Shown piece by piece: positions 49,701-62,126 of a stretch of 64,000 nucleotides of DNA. Both the position numbers and the translations under genes were made by a program. Location: positions 49,266 to 113,265 of the forward strand of contig NW_020170405.1 in the NCBI RefSeq assembly GCF_000524195.1. Direction: 5' to 3'. The DNA comes from Echinococcus granulosus (taxonomy: Eukaryota; Platyhelminthes; Cestoda; Cyclophyllidea; Taeniidae). The first letter of the stretch is position 1; each line of letters starts with the position of its first letter. A model generated the notes under the pieces. It was not told the origin of the DNA, made no database searches, and worked only from the letters and a program-made list of their open reading frames with translations.

Positions 49701-52700
49701 CGTTGAGGCATCGATAATCCTGCTTCGTCTGAGCTCATTATTCTCGGCCTCGAGGACCTGGATGTTTCGCTCCAACTGCTCGATTCTCGTCTCCTGGTTT
49801 ACCATGTAGTCGTACATCTCGTTTTTCTTCTGCTGCAATGTGGTGGCTTCCGTCTTCAATATGTCGTACTCCTTCGTCATGGCATTGTACTCCGCCATCA
49901 CATGGTGCAGCAACTTCGCTCGACGCTCGGCTTTGATTTTAAGGTCTTTGAACTGTCAAATCCAAAAATGGTTTGAAATATGCGCAAGCCGTACTTTTGC
50001 CCTGTTTGAGGTTGTCAAAGGAAGCGCAAATGGCATTACTTTTGTGATGCACCCAAAAGTGATTGAAAGCGATTCCGTTTTACTTAACCTTTTTAAAGGG
50101 TGTCTTCATTCCTGATACACTAAAGCCTCATTTTCATGCTGTAACATGATAATTGAGATTGTGGTACTATAGAAGTTATAGTCTCACCGAGAAATCAAAC
50201 ATATAGGGATTAGTAATAAAAGTATGACAGACTTGACAGATTTTATTAATTCGGAGGCAAAAATTCTTCCAATAAAGCTAATCGATTTGCAGCAGAATTT
50301 TTTGCCTTTAACGCATTGGTTTTCGGCATTTTTTTTTTCGAAAAGAAAGGACTAATTCTGGCGAACTTACTTGTCTAAAAAGTGACTTTTAAACCTTGCT
50401 AAGATAATGCCAAACATTCACAACCCCATTTCGGAACTGTGACAATCCCAAAAAAGCTACTGAAAAAAAGTAGGTGCATATAACAGGAGCTTGGAGAATC
50501 TGTCATAATCATGGGGGGATTTGCGACTTGTAACGTAGATGAAGAAATGTGTAATAGACTCAGGCTCATAAAAAAACATTTTTATGAAAGAGGTTTCTAC
50601 AAAGTCATTGCGCATCCAACTCAAATTTCATCGATGCTTTATTCATAGTCCCTCAAGTTACGCTTTATTCTTTATTTGCGAAGTAGAGACGGCCAGAACG
50701 TGGTTTTTGTGACACCAAACAGAATGTGTCCCATAAAAGTATCCCTGTGAGTTGGTGCTTAAGTTACAGTAGCATTTTTGTTACCAAGGTTTGGCACCAG
50801 GCATGTCGACATTTCATGACATAAGCGTGCGTAGGGATATTCTGAGTCAATTGTTAATTTATTCACAAGGCGAAAAATTATGTATGCAAAGGGTTGATTA
50901 GAAAACCGATTAATCCTCACAAGTACTCATTCAAAATGAGTTGAGTAATCAAAGAAAAGTAAAGTAAAGTAAATTTCATCCTTGTATGGTACAACATTGC
51001 AGTGGTGTGCTGTATTTCCATGAGTTCCCATAAAAAGGTGTTTAAATATTGCAGGAAAATTTGCAGTGCATTGGGATCAGTAAATACGCTTTCCTGAATA
51101 AGTCTTCGGAATTACACCTAACAAATACTGAATAACCGAACTCTCACATTTAATTGGGGCTCTTTGTACTTCGGGTGCATTGTATCGACTCGAATCTTTC
51201 CTTAAGACAAAAGAAGACACAATGCTTGGGCGGAATAGGCATCGATGACATACAGAAGGGCAGAAGTACAAAGGCGGAGCCCTAGGTACCCTCAAAACCA
51301 AACCGAGAAGTTAAACTAACTGTCAAGGTATTGCACTTTTAGCGTTTGTTTGACTCAGTTTTGGTAACTGGTCACGCAGGGCTCTGCTACTGTATTTCCG
51401 ACGTGTGGTTTTACCTTCGGGCCATGCCAGAGGCCCCTCAGTCCTTCTGTATGCCCAAGTATCATGTCTTCTTTCGTCTTCAGGAAAGATTCGGGAACGT
51501 TACTCAAAAAAACACGCAAGCTGATGAAACAGGATTATCCCCTATGTATTCTTTCGTGAAATTGATAGCTAAGTGATTATTCAGCTAGTATTTTCAAAGT
51601 GGATCCTGCATAATCTCAGTTAATATTTAGTGGAAAGTCGGCGGGTTGAAAACGGGATCGTATTACTTCCAAACCACCGTTTTTTTGTGCAGCAGTTCTA
51701 TATGCTGTGGCACTTGGGAGTACGCATATCTTGCACGGAATTGTGCCTGTGCCAAAATCCCTTGTAGCGTAAACGCTAGGACTACCTTTTAATCGCCTTT
51801 TCTCTTCTAGGTTATAAACGATCAGCAAAGGCGAAGATGCGCTCCACTCAGAGGCAAAGTCCGTGTATGCACGATTCTGAAGCATTATTGCCTAGCCTAT
51901 GCATGGCATGGCGTAGTAAGAGCGCAACACATGAGTCAGTGTGTGAGCGAAACAGGATCCGTGTGGGTTGCCTGTGATCAATGTTGTCCCACTCATACCC
52001 CATTTGTGCAGTAGAATCACAGGTTAAGTAGAGTCGACTCACCCCCTAGGTTTGAGCAAAGAGTGGAGACACTCCGTACGTGAGTCATACATGATCCACA
52101 TAATCCAGGTGACATTTCTGATTCATTTTAGCGAAAAAGAAGGTATTTATTTATTACAAATTAATAAAAGCTCATTATTCAATACAATTGTGTCTATTTA
52201 TCGTGAAAATTGGAAGCTAATCGTAGCATAAATCGGAAGGTAGATAACGTAAGTCTTGAAGAAATGAGGGTAGGGTCGATGTTAAAAGGTCGTAGCCCTT
52301 TACTAGTCAGTAATGACTAAAAACTTGAAGCTCGTTCCACTTGACAGCTCATTAACATCGACTCGTAAATAGTGCGTAGGCTTGCAGAGCTGGTGAAATG
52401 GGAGATACTGTAACAAACGACTTTAAAGTGAACTGCTGGGGTCGTTCTGGTGGTTTATTGGCATCACTGGGACGTAGCATTGCATCTATTCTACCCTCCA
52501 TACACAAGACTTTATATGTCAACGCACTGCAACTCAGTGGGCAGCTTAAAATGAGACAGTTGAGTAGAAAACACGCCCACTTTAAATATTCACCTGAATA
52601 ATCACATTGAGAATTAAAGGTTAAGGTAAAGAAAATTAAACGCCCTAAAACACATTTACTTATTTTTGTAACAAGATAGCTAATGAAAAAATAACTGGTG

Positions 52701-54960
52701 AAATTTCAACAAATTTAAATTATTACCTAACTTTATATATGGGCACAAAAAGTGTAGTTCAAATTAATGATCACGTGTTTTGGTACGTACTTACTGTAAT
52801 TTTTCAAGAACGAAATACAACTTTGGAGAAATTCGTGCCTATGGACTTGTAAGAGTCGGCACATTTTAATCATAACTTTATGAACTAGGCGATACTACTT
52901 CAAAGGACTTTAAATCAGAAAAATGGTAATTTTAAACACAAACACAACTTACGCGAGAAAGAACCTCCTCGAGTTGCGCCTTGAGCTTAGCAGTCTCCGC
53001 ATTCTTCTTCTCCAACTCGGATTGCAGATCCATAGTGCTGTACTCACTGCTCATGATGACGTCCTGGTGTATTTGAGCTTGAAGTTTACAGAGTTGTGCT
53101 TTGAGATCGGTGACGCGCCTACTCAGTACCTTGACACTCCTTTTTGAAAAGACAAGGAATGAGTCGGTGAAATTGTCTTCTGGGGTATGAGTACAGACGC
53201 TCACTCTGGCAAGCCAATAGGCAAGGCACTCTTGTCACATTGGTGCAGAACAAGCAGTACTTATGCAATCACCTCACTGTGCTGTTACATCTCAATAAAC
53301 CAATGCTATCAAGATCTGTGTGGCCACTAGTCATAAGATACTCACTCAATGCTTTCGCTCAGAGTCTGTTGCAAACGATAACACTGGAAGCACACGCTGT
53401 GAGACGAAACCATCGTAACGCTTGCCTCAGGCGCTGTACTTTACTCACCTACAAAGTATGAATTAAACAAATATAAAGAGGTGAAGTGGCAGGCTCTGAG
53501 TATACAATGATACAAATGGATGGGTTTCCAGTTTTGAAATTCTTTCGAACACCCTCATAATGCATGCATATTTAAAATTCACAGAGCAAATAATTTTAAG
53601 TGGCGAAGCTAAGTTGAACTGGAGCCGACCACATACACAGCCAGAGATCAGTCTGAACCCTTAACTTCAGGCCTGGTTTATAACCCTAACTGACGACCAC
53701 TTAAGTGCGGAATACCCACTAACATCCAACTGCGGCAGTGCCCGGGTCTTATAACCGAAATGAACAATTTGTGCCATAGCGACGCAGAATCACTAGTGAA
53801 ATTAATTGGTTATTTGCTTAAATCGGTGAGTCGCCTCAAAAAGATGCTTTGAATTTTACAGTTGCTATTGGTGAGCATAGCTGATCGATTGAGAGAATGT
53901 GTTGTGACCGCAGCCAGGGAGCACCTTCCAACTTATCCCTCAACGAAACGTTTTTAAGATAAATGGGTGACTACTTACACACCACTAGATGGGATAGACA
54001 CTTAGGTTAGTGGGACTATTCCGAGGCTCTGATTAGACTGGCAGTTGTGAGAGCTAAATTGCAAAAGAGTTGTGATTTTCGCACAACGAATTTGAAAAAT
54101 AGGTAGAGCTCCATGAGTCAGTCTAAGGAGAGAAAAAAGGCCACATAAATAAACCGTTAGTGTACAAATAAACTACTCGTCATGGAAAGTCTGCTAAATA
54201 ATCTTTTAACAGCCCTTCAAATCTATACCTAAAATCTTAACAAATAGAATAAAAGGAAACTCAAACTGCCAAAAACCATCTTGTGCAAGCGTATCTTTTG
54301 AAACTTTTGCGGTCCATTAGTGAATACTTTAGGCCATGCCTAATAAATTATTTTTTTTAAATAATAGTTGTGAGATGTTTTAAACCAAGTCAAAGTGAGG
54401 GATTATTCTTCACCAAATTTTGCCATTGCAAAGTTATGCGAGTGGCGTTCAAGTCACATCGGTATGAGCACAATGACACACTCAGTGACACATCAGAATG
54501 GCGTACACGCTTCAAAGACTGCCGGTCACAGATCTGGCAGCGACGATTCCAGCCGTAATGCTTCCCTTTCCAATTCACACAACGGCAATTACTCACTGCT
54601 GTAAACATTCTGCCAACACATGAAACTGCTCTCTGAGTCTGAATGCCTGACTGACACATAACCTGTCGCGTGCCAAAGTTGTGTAAGAGACGAACTTTTC
54701 TGTGGGAATGATAAACAACACATGCATAGCTAAAATTGATAATTTTGAGAAGTATCAAAACAATCTCTTCAAGCAAGGTGCACTAGAATTTCACAGTTCT
54801 GCTGACAAATCCCTCTAGCTAAGCGCTGGGATAAGTGTGGCAGACGGCTATTTAAAAATATAAGCGCAGATTACATACCTTGATTAATGTCCCTTCCGTC
54901 TTTTACCAACTCAAAAGTACCGTCTTTTTTGAATGCTCGCCAACTTACCATAGTTTGCAT
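46702..54960 (-). CDS. Coiled-coil protein of unknown family
   Basis: Minus-strand exons: 54879-54960 (start), 53346-53433, 52953-53139, 49696-49952, possibly 49021-49089, 48463-48692, and a probable last exon 46702-46893. Phases match across every junction down to the 48463 exon. The protein begins MQTMVSWRAFKKDGTFELV; an in-frame TAA lies upstream of the ATG. Exons 52953-53139 and 49696-49952 encode long heptad-type coils (VTDLKAQLCKLQAQI, LEKKNAETAKLKAQLEEVL, RIEQLERNIQVLEAENNELR). The exon at 48463 is Ser/Thr/Pro-rich with CPPCDTC. The last exon reads KLRLQRPRLSKKKEPEF and ends Pro-rich (LEPPPPQLPLAP, then TGA at 46702-46704), but its phase does not fit the donor at 48463, so a further exon is missing or another frame is used. 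I do not recognise the family. A scaffold or cytoskeletal role would be a guess from the coils alone. Confidence 0.6.
49953..52952. other. Intron of the coiled-coil gene
   Basis: Minus-strand gtaagttg to tttgacag, phase 0, separating the two coil-coding exons. A patch at about 51350-52060 is slightly GC-richer with overlapping open frames on both strands, none recognisable. Confidence 0.55.
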
Positions 54961-57900
54961 GAAGGAATAACGATAAGTTTATTTTAACCACTTCAAAAAG
55001 TTGTTTGATGTGTCACAAAAACAACCTGGCGTGTAAACCCTAGTTAGTAGACTACTAGCAGCACAAATTGAGTAAAATCCAACGCCGAGTTGAATGGATG
55101 TAGTACCAATGCCAGCACACATGATTTACGAGTCTGATGTTTCAAGTAGACAAGCGAGCAAATTCCAGAGCAAAGAATGCTACCAGCACATAAGAGTGAG
55201 TGATGCAAACACATTTCGACTCAGTATCCCCACATGCAATACAAAATCTTCTCTGAGGTTACCAATTGAGAGCCATTGTAGGTGTGCGAGTCCTAGTAAT
55301 TGCTCTGTCTGGAAGGTTGGGCTACTATTTGCCTTCATGGTCTGCAAGTGAAGAGAGTCTGAGCACGTACTGAATTGACCTCAAGGTTTAATGAGCAGTT
55401 CAGATGGGCCAAGCATCTCCTTAGTTGCCTGCAAGTAACCAAATTACAAACTTGAGAGTCTCCTGTAATGCAAGGGGCTGTCAAACCTGTTCAAGCAGGG
55501 GATTGCATAGCCGAAATTTCACATAAGTGAACCCCAATTATTAGCAGACACTTGCAGGTAAACATTTTGTGGACGACATTGTTTTAAAATGTACATTCTT
55601 TGTAAAAAACATTGTGTGTTTTATTTGATATCTCAAGTAGAGTTAGCCTACATGTGTTTTGTGTACTTTTATAAAACCATTTTTGACCAATTATCCAAGG
55701 ATAAAAAGATTTTTTACTACATAAGAGCACATATCTATTAAAACCAAATAATCGTAAAAATCCTTAAATTTAAGGCGAATAAATCCTTTTAACTAGCTGT
55801 TTAATTATACTTTTCCTCAATCTGCCACCATTTAGCCTTCATACTTGCCGTATGGGCTCTGTTCGCATCATCCCTGTTGCTAATCTTCCAGACACTTTGT
55901 ACCTCAAAGGCAAAACATCCTCCAGACTAGTGAGCCTGGTAACGTGTTATGACATGGGTAGTAGGCCACAATATTACATCAGGTAACGTCTCTACCCAAA
56001 CCCTGTCCTATGGAAGCAATTAGAGTGCTTAACAGCATCACTACTATGCACATTGAAGTTACTGTTCAAGTCGGTTGAGTTTTTAGCAGCCTATCTCGCA
56101 GGTGGGCGTGAAAATGGGCTAGGTGGTTTTACTAATCGCGGTGATGTCAGAAAAAGGCACACAAACAGCCGTGTACAGTCACCGAGTCACCAGTCTGTCG
56201 GTGGCTGCGGCGCCATCTGATTAGAATATCGATCCACGCAACGCCACGAAGCCAAACTGCTCCGTGGAATGCGCACGCAGGCAGGCTGGCAGGCAGAACT
56301 GCGCGCACACACGAAACACGCGCGCGTGCCTCAGCCTGTACCTGAGTGTTTGTGTATTTCAACCAGTGTCTTCGGCTCGAAGGCAAACTCACTCCTCCAT
56401 ACGACAAAGCACATTAGGCCTAAGCCCTAGGGGTGTTGATTTCGTATGGTAATCACACCTTGTTACCCTATGGATAATCATACATGATCGTACACGCATT
56501 TATAAAAACTGAACTTATTGTTGCTCCTCTCTCTCATTAACTTAGCCAAGGGTAGGGGGAATAGTAAGTATGAGCAGTGGTGGAATTAGCCACAGCTCCA
56601 ACGAAGACATGCTACTTATAATCAATGGGCATTCATGATTGGCTCGAATAAACTTCGACCCACCTTTTTCAAAGGTCAAATACATTTTATTTACTCTTAA
56701 ATAAACAGAGGAAATCTTACGTGATTTTTAATTACAAATCTCTTACACATGCCTCTCAGTGTGAAAATAAGCGCATTTTCAAAATGACATCAGGGGCAGC
56801 ATTAAATATTCATATGCCTAAAATCAAGATTTAGGGCACTTAGAGTTGCCACCCAGAAAGTAATTATGAGCAATATAGTATCGCATGATTTTGACGATTT
56901 CATAAATACACCAGATTTATACAGTTATTTAAGTGCTGTAAACAGACCAAGGCTGTAAGTTTCATAAGCACCTTCTCTTGCTGATCTCACCCCTCGGCGC
57001 ATACCGAAAAACCTTCTCAAGTGCCTGTGATTGGATTTTCACTTTTAGAAGAATCAAGCAACACATACGTTGCAGCTCATCTGGCGACCTTCCAAAAGTT
57101 GTCGGTACAGGTGGTAAAATTCACGGCTTGAAAATGTAAAATGTTAATTTAATACATGATACAATTCCGCAATAGACTTATGCCCGACCTGGAGCGCAAC
57201 CTAGTTGCTTCAACACTCACACTCTCGAGCAGCTCAGATAAAGAAGTTGGGAAACCAGGGGTTATGAGAACTGCATCCAATTATGTGCAAAAGTTCTACG
57301 CATACAGGTCATGGTGGGCCATAAAAGGAGATAAAACAAACGTGATATTTAACTGCTATTGGCCTTAATATTTTAGCACAAGTCCAACGATGTTAAAATA
57401 AGGGTGAGCCAGTTCTAATGAATGAAAACAACCCAACAAATAAATTCGTTCAACTTCGTTGACAGGCCTGAAGTACGGTCAAAAGCCTAATTATCGATGC
57501 AAAATCGAAAAAACGTCGCATAAAAAGTTCTTTTTTTTTCACTTCAAGCCCAGGAAGAGTGCATGAGTTAGCATCGGTATGCAAAGAATATCAACGTGCG
57601 AATACCAACATTACTTCCCAAGTGCATTTCCCAGGCTAATCCCACGCTGCTGAAAATGTCAAGTACCTCGCACAAAATCCCACCTCTACTGCGTATTACA
57701 CTCAATTGTTGTCACCTTTCAGTTTTTGAAATTCTTCTGGATACGCATCAAACAGCATATCAGGAAACTCGTTTAAACATGACACCAGCTACTTAATATC
57801 CTTTTATGTAAAGTTTTGAAGCAGAATAAATGTTGATACAGTTTCAATCAGTATACGTAGCGTACAAATTTGTATTTAGCCAAATACCAACCCCAATCCA

Positions 57901-58475
57901 GCTTTTCCAAAACAAATTACGCTTTATTATTGGCGAACTGAAATGATCGTTCACCAACCAAATGAAAAGATACTTAGAAATAAGAACTTCACTTTTCACG
58001 ATTCCAATGCTCGGATTGTACGGCAGCTCTCACCGTAGGAATGAGCTCTTACACCTGCCACATTTTTGGCCTGTTAATAGTAAAAGTCTGCGCCCGTTTG
58101 ATAGGAATTTTTAGGGCCTACCATCCAGCAATGGTCGCAGGAGCTTGGCTGTCTTCGAGAAAATTCACCAAACTCGAAATTCAGCCATAGCACGTAGACC
58201 ACTCGAATGACCAATGAATGATCCGAATGACTAATAAACACATCTCCCTCTCACTACGATTTAATTATTAGCATAAAATACGACAAATTTATCATTTCTC
58301 ACTTTGCGAATGCCCCACAAAAAATTAGAAAAACATTACACTAGCAAATCCCAAAAATATTACCGAATTATGCCACAGATCTCAATGCAAAGATGCAACT
58401 GCTGTCATTCTGTGTTTTGCGACTTTTATTTTAAAAAATCCTGCATACTTCAAAATTACCAAGTAAAATGCACAC
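54961..58475. other. Intergenic, no recognisable gene
   Basis: Lies between the start of the coiled-coil gene and the end of NUDCD1, both on the minus strand, so it should hold the promoter of the former. A CA/GC-rich low-complexity patch (ggcaggctggcaggcag and alternating cgcg/acac) occurs at about 56270-56335. A 44-codon plus-strand open segment at 55853-55983 looks mildly protein-like but has no match I know. Confidence 0.5.
58425..58430 (-). terminator. Polyadenylation signal of NUDCD1
   Basis: Minus-strand AATAAA about 46 nt after the NUDCD1 stop codon. Confidence 0.55.
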
Positions 58476-61439
58476 CTATTCCTCTCCTTCGTCCAGACAA
58501 ATCAAGTAGAGGGCATGGGGGGTTGCAACCACACACGCAGCGTAGGGTCCACCTGCCACAGCCGCGAAGCCGATAATCTTCTCGGCATCGGGCAGTGCAA
58601 TGACCTGTTGCCAGGCCACGTGAACAACACCGGAGCCCGGCCTCAAATCACCAGAATTTCGGTGGCGCAACTCAGTAAGGGAGTTCTTAGATGGTTGCCA
58701 GTAGACGTAGACGTGACGGGTGATGTCAGCTACAGCAACGAAAGCGACAGAGATAGGAGCATCGGCGAGGTTGAGAGGAGGTGAGGCAATGAAACGGCGG
58801 TTCTGCTTGCTGGCGAGGACGTAACCAAAGGCCTGTAGAGTGGCCACGTGTGCCCAGGGATGTGTAGTGTCATGTGGCTGCGGTGCCCATAAAAGGCCAT
58901 CCACGTCGTAGCGCGTGCAGAGAAGGCGTGAGGGTGAACTGAGTCCATTGCTACCGACACAAGTTGGGGCTATGTAGAGCATCTGATGACCTACCATTTC
59001 ACCCTAATGAAGAAAAATGGCTAACTAAAACAATGGTCTCTCAATAAAACGACAAGATCATCTTAAGGCGATCCGATTAATATTAGAGTTAAAGCCAGGT
59101 AATAAACAGCATTGATAACAATTCGCAGCAAAACCCCTGCCTTAAGAACTATTAATCACATAAGCATGGGGTAAACTAGTAAAAGCGAATGGGTGAGTCA
59201 TGTGGTTTTGTGAAACTTAAATCAAACAACTTATGGCATTTTTTGACCTTATTGAACAAATGCGTTTGAAGTGACCGGTATATCACTAAAATAATGCATG
59301 CCTCTATCTTGGTCGTTAGGATACAAATACCAATTAGAGGTAAGTGTGGTTCGTGAATTCAAGGAACATGGCACACTAATTGCCACCTTGGTTTGTTTCG
59401 CTATAGTACGTTTGAGTACTCTCAAAACAATCTGTTCGATGCGAAATGAACTTCAAATAAGCCGAATCAAGTGGTGGGGATTTGTGAATTGAAAAGACTA
59501 GCAAGGTATAGCTAACCAATAGAAAATACGACGCTATTCGATAACTCAGCATATAGAGATGGGTGATTGCGTGTGAACCTCTAAAACTAAAACGAGATTT
59601 AATCATAAGCGAATGCGATCATACAAAAAGACAGACAAGGGTAAACCAATCCTGAGGTCCGATCAGGCGTTAAGGGCAGAAAACAAATAATTAAAAGAAA
59701 TGACTCCTGGTAGTTGAGACTAAAATCTAAAACTAACCCTTAGGACAACTTTTAGTGTTTCGCCATCAATGCGCTGCATAACACCGTCATCCTCATCTTC
59801 CTCATGAACCATATCCACGTCCTCAAGCTGTTCCACATTGAAGCAGCTCTGCATCATTTCACCAGGAGCGTCAGTGGTTGTTGCGGGCAAAGATCCCTCG
59901 TCATATCGAACACCCAAACGTCTCTCCTCGTCAGGGTCAGCAAAGAGACGCGGCCAGGTACCCGCCTCCTCCTTCACGATTGTAACGTCAATACTAGCAA
60001 CATCACGGCATTGTTACTTTGGCATTGCAAGTAACTGGTATTTTAGATAAAAGGTACTAAGGCAGCGTTTAGTCGAGGAAACAAAAAACATGGAGATTCA
60101 CCTATTAGTCTCACGGTCATAGGTCCACATAGTGCCACTATCTCGTACAGGAGCAAAAAGACGCGCATCACACAGCCGAAAGTCACCCTCCTCTGTATGC
60201 AATCCGACCTCCAGTCGATGGAAAATTAGATTTTCACCACGATCAGCACCACTTCCACAGGATTTACAGACAACATTTACAGCGGTTTTGGGGTCAGAAA
60301 TATGATACTTGTCGTTGAGCTTTATGAGAACATTCAGAAGGGTGCTATCACCCTCTGGCATGGACGGGAGTGATTGTGTCCACGTGAAACGAGCATCAGA
60401 GAGGTTTTCCTCAACGTCGATGGCTTCACTAGGTGAATGGTTTTTCGGCGAAGGTCGGATGTCTGGATTAGCCGTATCAAGAAGAGGCGTGGGTGGCTGT
60501 GCTGAACGAACTGACAGGGAACAGGCGTTGCCTTCGAGGGCGATGTAATCCGGAAAAGTTGAACAGCACAGACGCCGATGGCGTGACATGCACCACTTAT
60601 TCGAATTTTCTGGTGAGTGGAAAAGTAATTAATTTTCTGAATTTTGTTGAAGGAATGCACCTCACTGCGGTTAAAACACTTACGAGAGATTGTGAACCAA
60701 TCGATATGAACCTTAGGTTTTTCCTCTCCTGCACTATAGACAGAAAGGAGGATGTAGTCTATTTGAACTGATCCATCAGCAGTTTGTGTCTGATTGGCAT
60801 CGACCAAGTACCCTGATTGTGAAGCCAAATCAGCTTGATGCTCGAAAACCATCTATAAAGAGAGGGCTTAAAAATGGTCGTTTTGAAGTTACGTAAACAA
60901 CTTTAGGACAAATTCACATACTTTCCAAAGGGACAGGGCTTCTGAAAATCGATCGCCAGTTTCAAGCAGGTAAACATCATCGGAACCGCTAGAGAGTAAG
61001 GCATAATCCCTAACGAGCACTAATGAAGCGTTATAGACTAGGGCTGACTCAGCCAACGGCTTCTGTGCAAAAGAAAACACTGTTTGGCCACTCGTAAATG
61101 CTTCTTTCTTTGAAGGAATAATCAAACCCTTAAGCTAACCAATAACTTATGAGAAGTGGTGAAATACCTTGCAATTTGTTGTTACATAATATAAGTGATT
61201 AGGAGAAAACGGATCCTGAAACAGACAATTGTGCAGCGATGAAAGGTGTATATTTGACCTCGAAAAATCATTAAGCGGAAGTGACTTTAGATCAATCCCT
61301 ATTCAAATAGAAGAATCGAGTAACTTCACATACCCTCATTCTCAAAAGTGGCAATGATAGTCGCTGATTCATTAGAAAGCTTGTAGGATTGAAATTTTGG
61401 GTCAAGCAGATCGCGGTTTGGTAAAATCGAGACGTTCAT
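58476..61439 (-). CDS. NUDCD1: NudC domain-containing protein 1
   Basis: Minus-strand exons: 61334-61439 (start MNVSILPNRDLLDPKFQSYK), 61168-61215, 60922-61134, 60684-60852, 60102-60609, 59738-59993 and 58476-59003. Phases match at all junctions from 61215 downward. NUDCD1 (CML66) pairs a CS/p23-like domain with a beta-propeller and works with HSP90-related co-chaperones, probably for WD-repeat or helicase clients. Diagnostic matches are the start LLDPKFQSYKLS, VHIDWFTIS, FTWTQSLP (CS start), WTYDRETNSIDVTIVKEEAG with TWPRLF (CS end), VEQLEDVDMVHEEDEDD with RIDGETLK, RYDVDGLLWAPQPHD, WAHVATLQAFGYVLASKQNR and HALYLICLD. The CS domain carries an inserted loop with CKSCGSG. About 30 residues expected between exon 1 and the 61168 exon are missing: exon 1 ends in phase 1 but the next begins in phase 0, and a 40-nt candidate exon (61260-61299) does not restore the frame. 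Divergent from the RILP-like gene. Confidence 0.92.
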
Positions 61440-62126
61440 TGTGATAGAGCACCAATTTCTGAATTGTTAATAAACATACGGCAAAAACAAAACACGTCCA
61501 GTACCCTCGTGATAACCTTGTTCCTGCAGTAGCCAATCACAATGAAATCGTATGTTAATAGTCGTAATTAAGTTAATGAACCTATTTGTTACTGGTACAA
61601 TTTTACACCAAAAAAAAAACGAATTTTGCATTTTTACAGCAAGAGCAGAATTAAGCAACGCATAAACAAATTTTATCCTAGGTAAATGGGGACTTTTAAG
61701 TTGGAAGTCTTAAGCATGACACTCAATGGCTTTTGTCTGGAATTATTGTGCAGCGTGATTACTTTTGCGCATTTTCACCATCAACTTCTAGGAAAGCATC
61801 TATTTTACTAAACGATGTCTTGATTCTATTAACTGGATTTCAAGGTTTTCATCGGTCCAGATTATGATCGTCTGCTGACGGTGCCGGCTTCCTGGTCAGT
61901 TTTACGTGTCATCGAGTCGTAGTCTTGCTGCAGTTTGATATAAATGTTAATGTTTTTTTTTCGTGTAGTAGGCGAACGTTGTCTCTGAAATTCAGTGGCT
62001 TCCTTTGATTTTGAGCCAGCTGAATTCCACTGACACTTTAGTAGTATTCTTTCAAGGCACTGCATTTTTTTCCATCATTAATGGGTAGTTGAAGCTTTAT
62101 TGAAGTGCATGCTTTATCGTCGCTTC
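61440..62126. promoter_or_regulatory. Divergent intergenic region between NUDCD1 and the RILP-like gene
   Basis: About 0.7 kb between two opposite starts, so both transcription starts should be here. AT-rich with homopolymer runs (for example nine A at 61610-61618); I see no specific motif. Confidence 0.35.

Noticed and set aside
55853..55983. Plus-strand segment reading MGSVRIIPVANLPDTLYLKG, followed by a gtaacg donor-like site
   Set aside because: Looks mildly protein-like, but it is isolated between two minus-strand genes with no partner exon or family match. Not strong enough to call an exon.
56270..56335. Low-complexity GC/CA patch considered as a repeat array or CRISPR-like repeat
   Set aside because: Units are irregular and short; simple-sequence DNA only.
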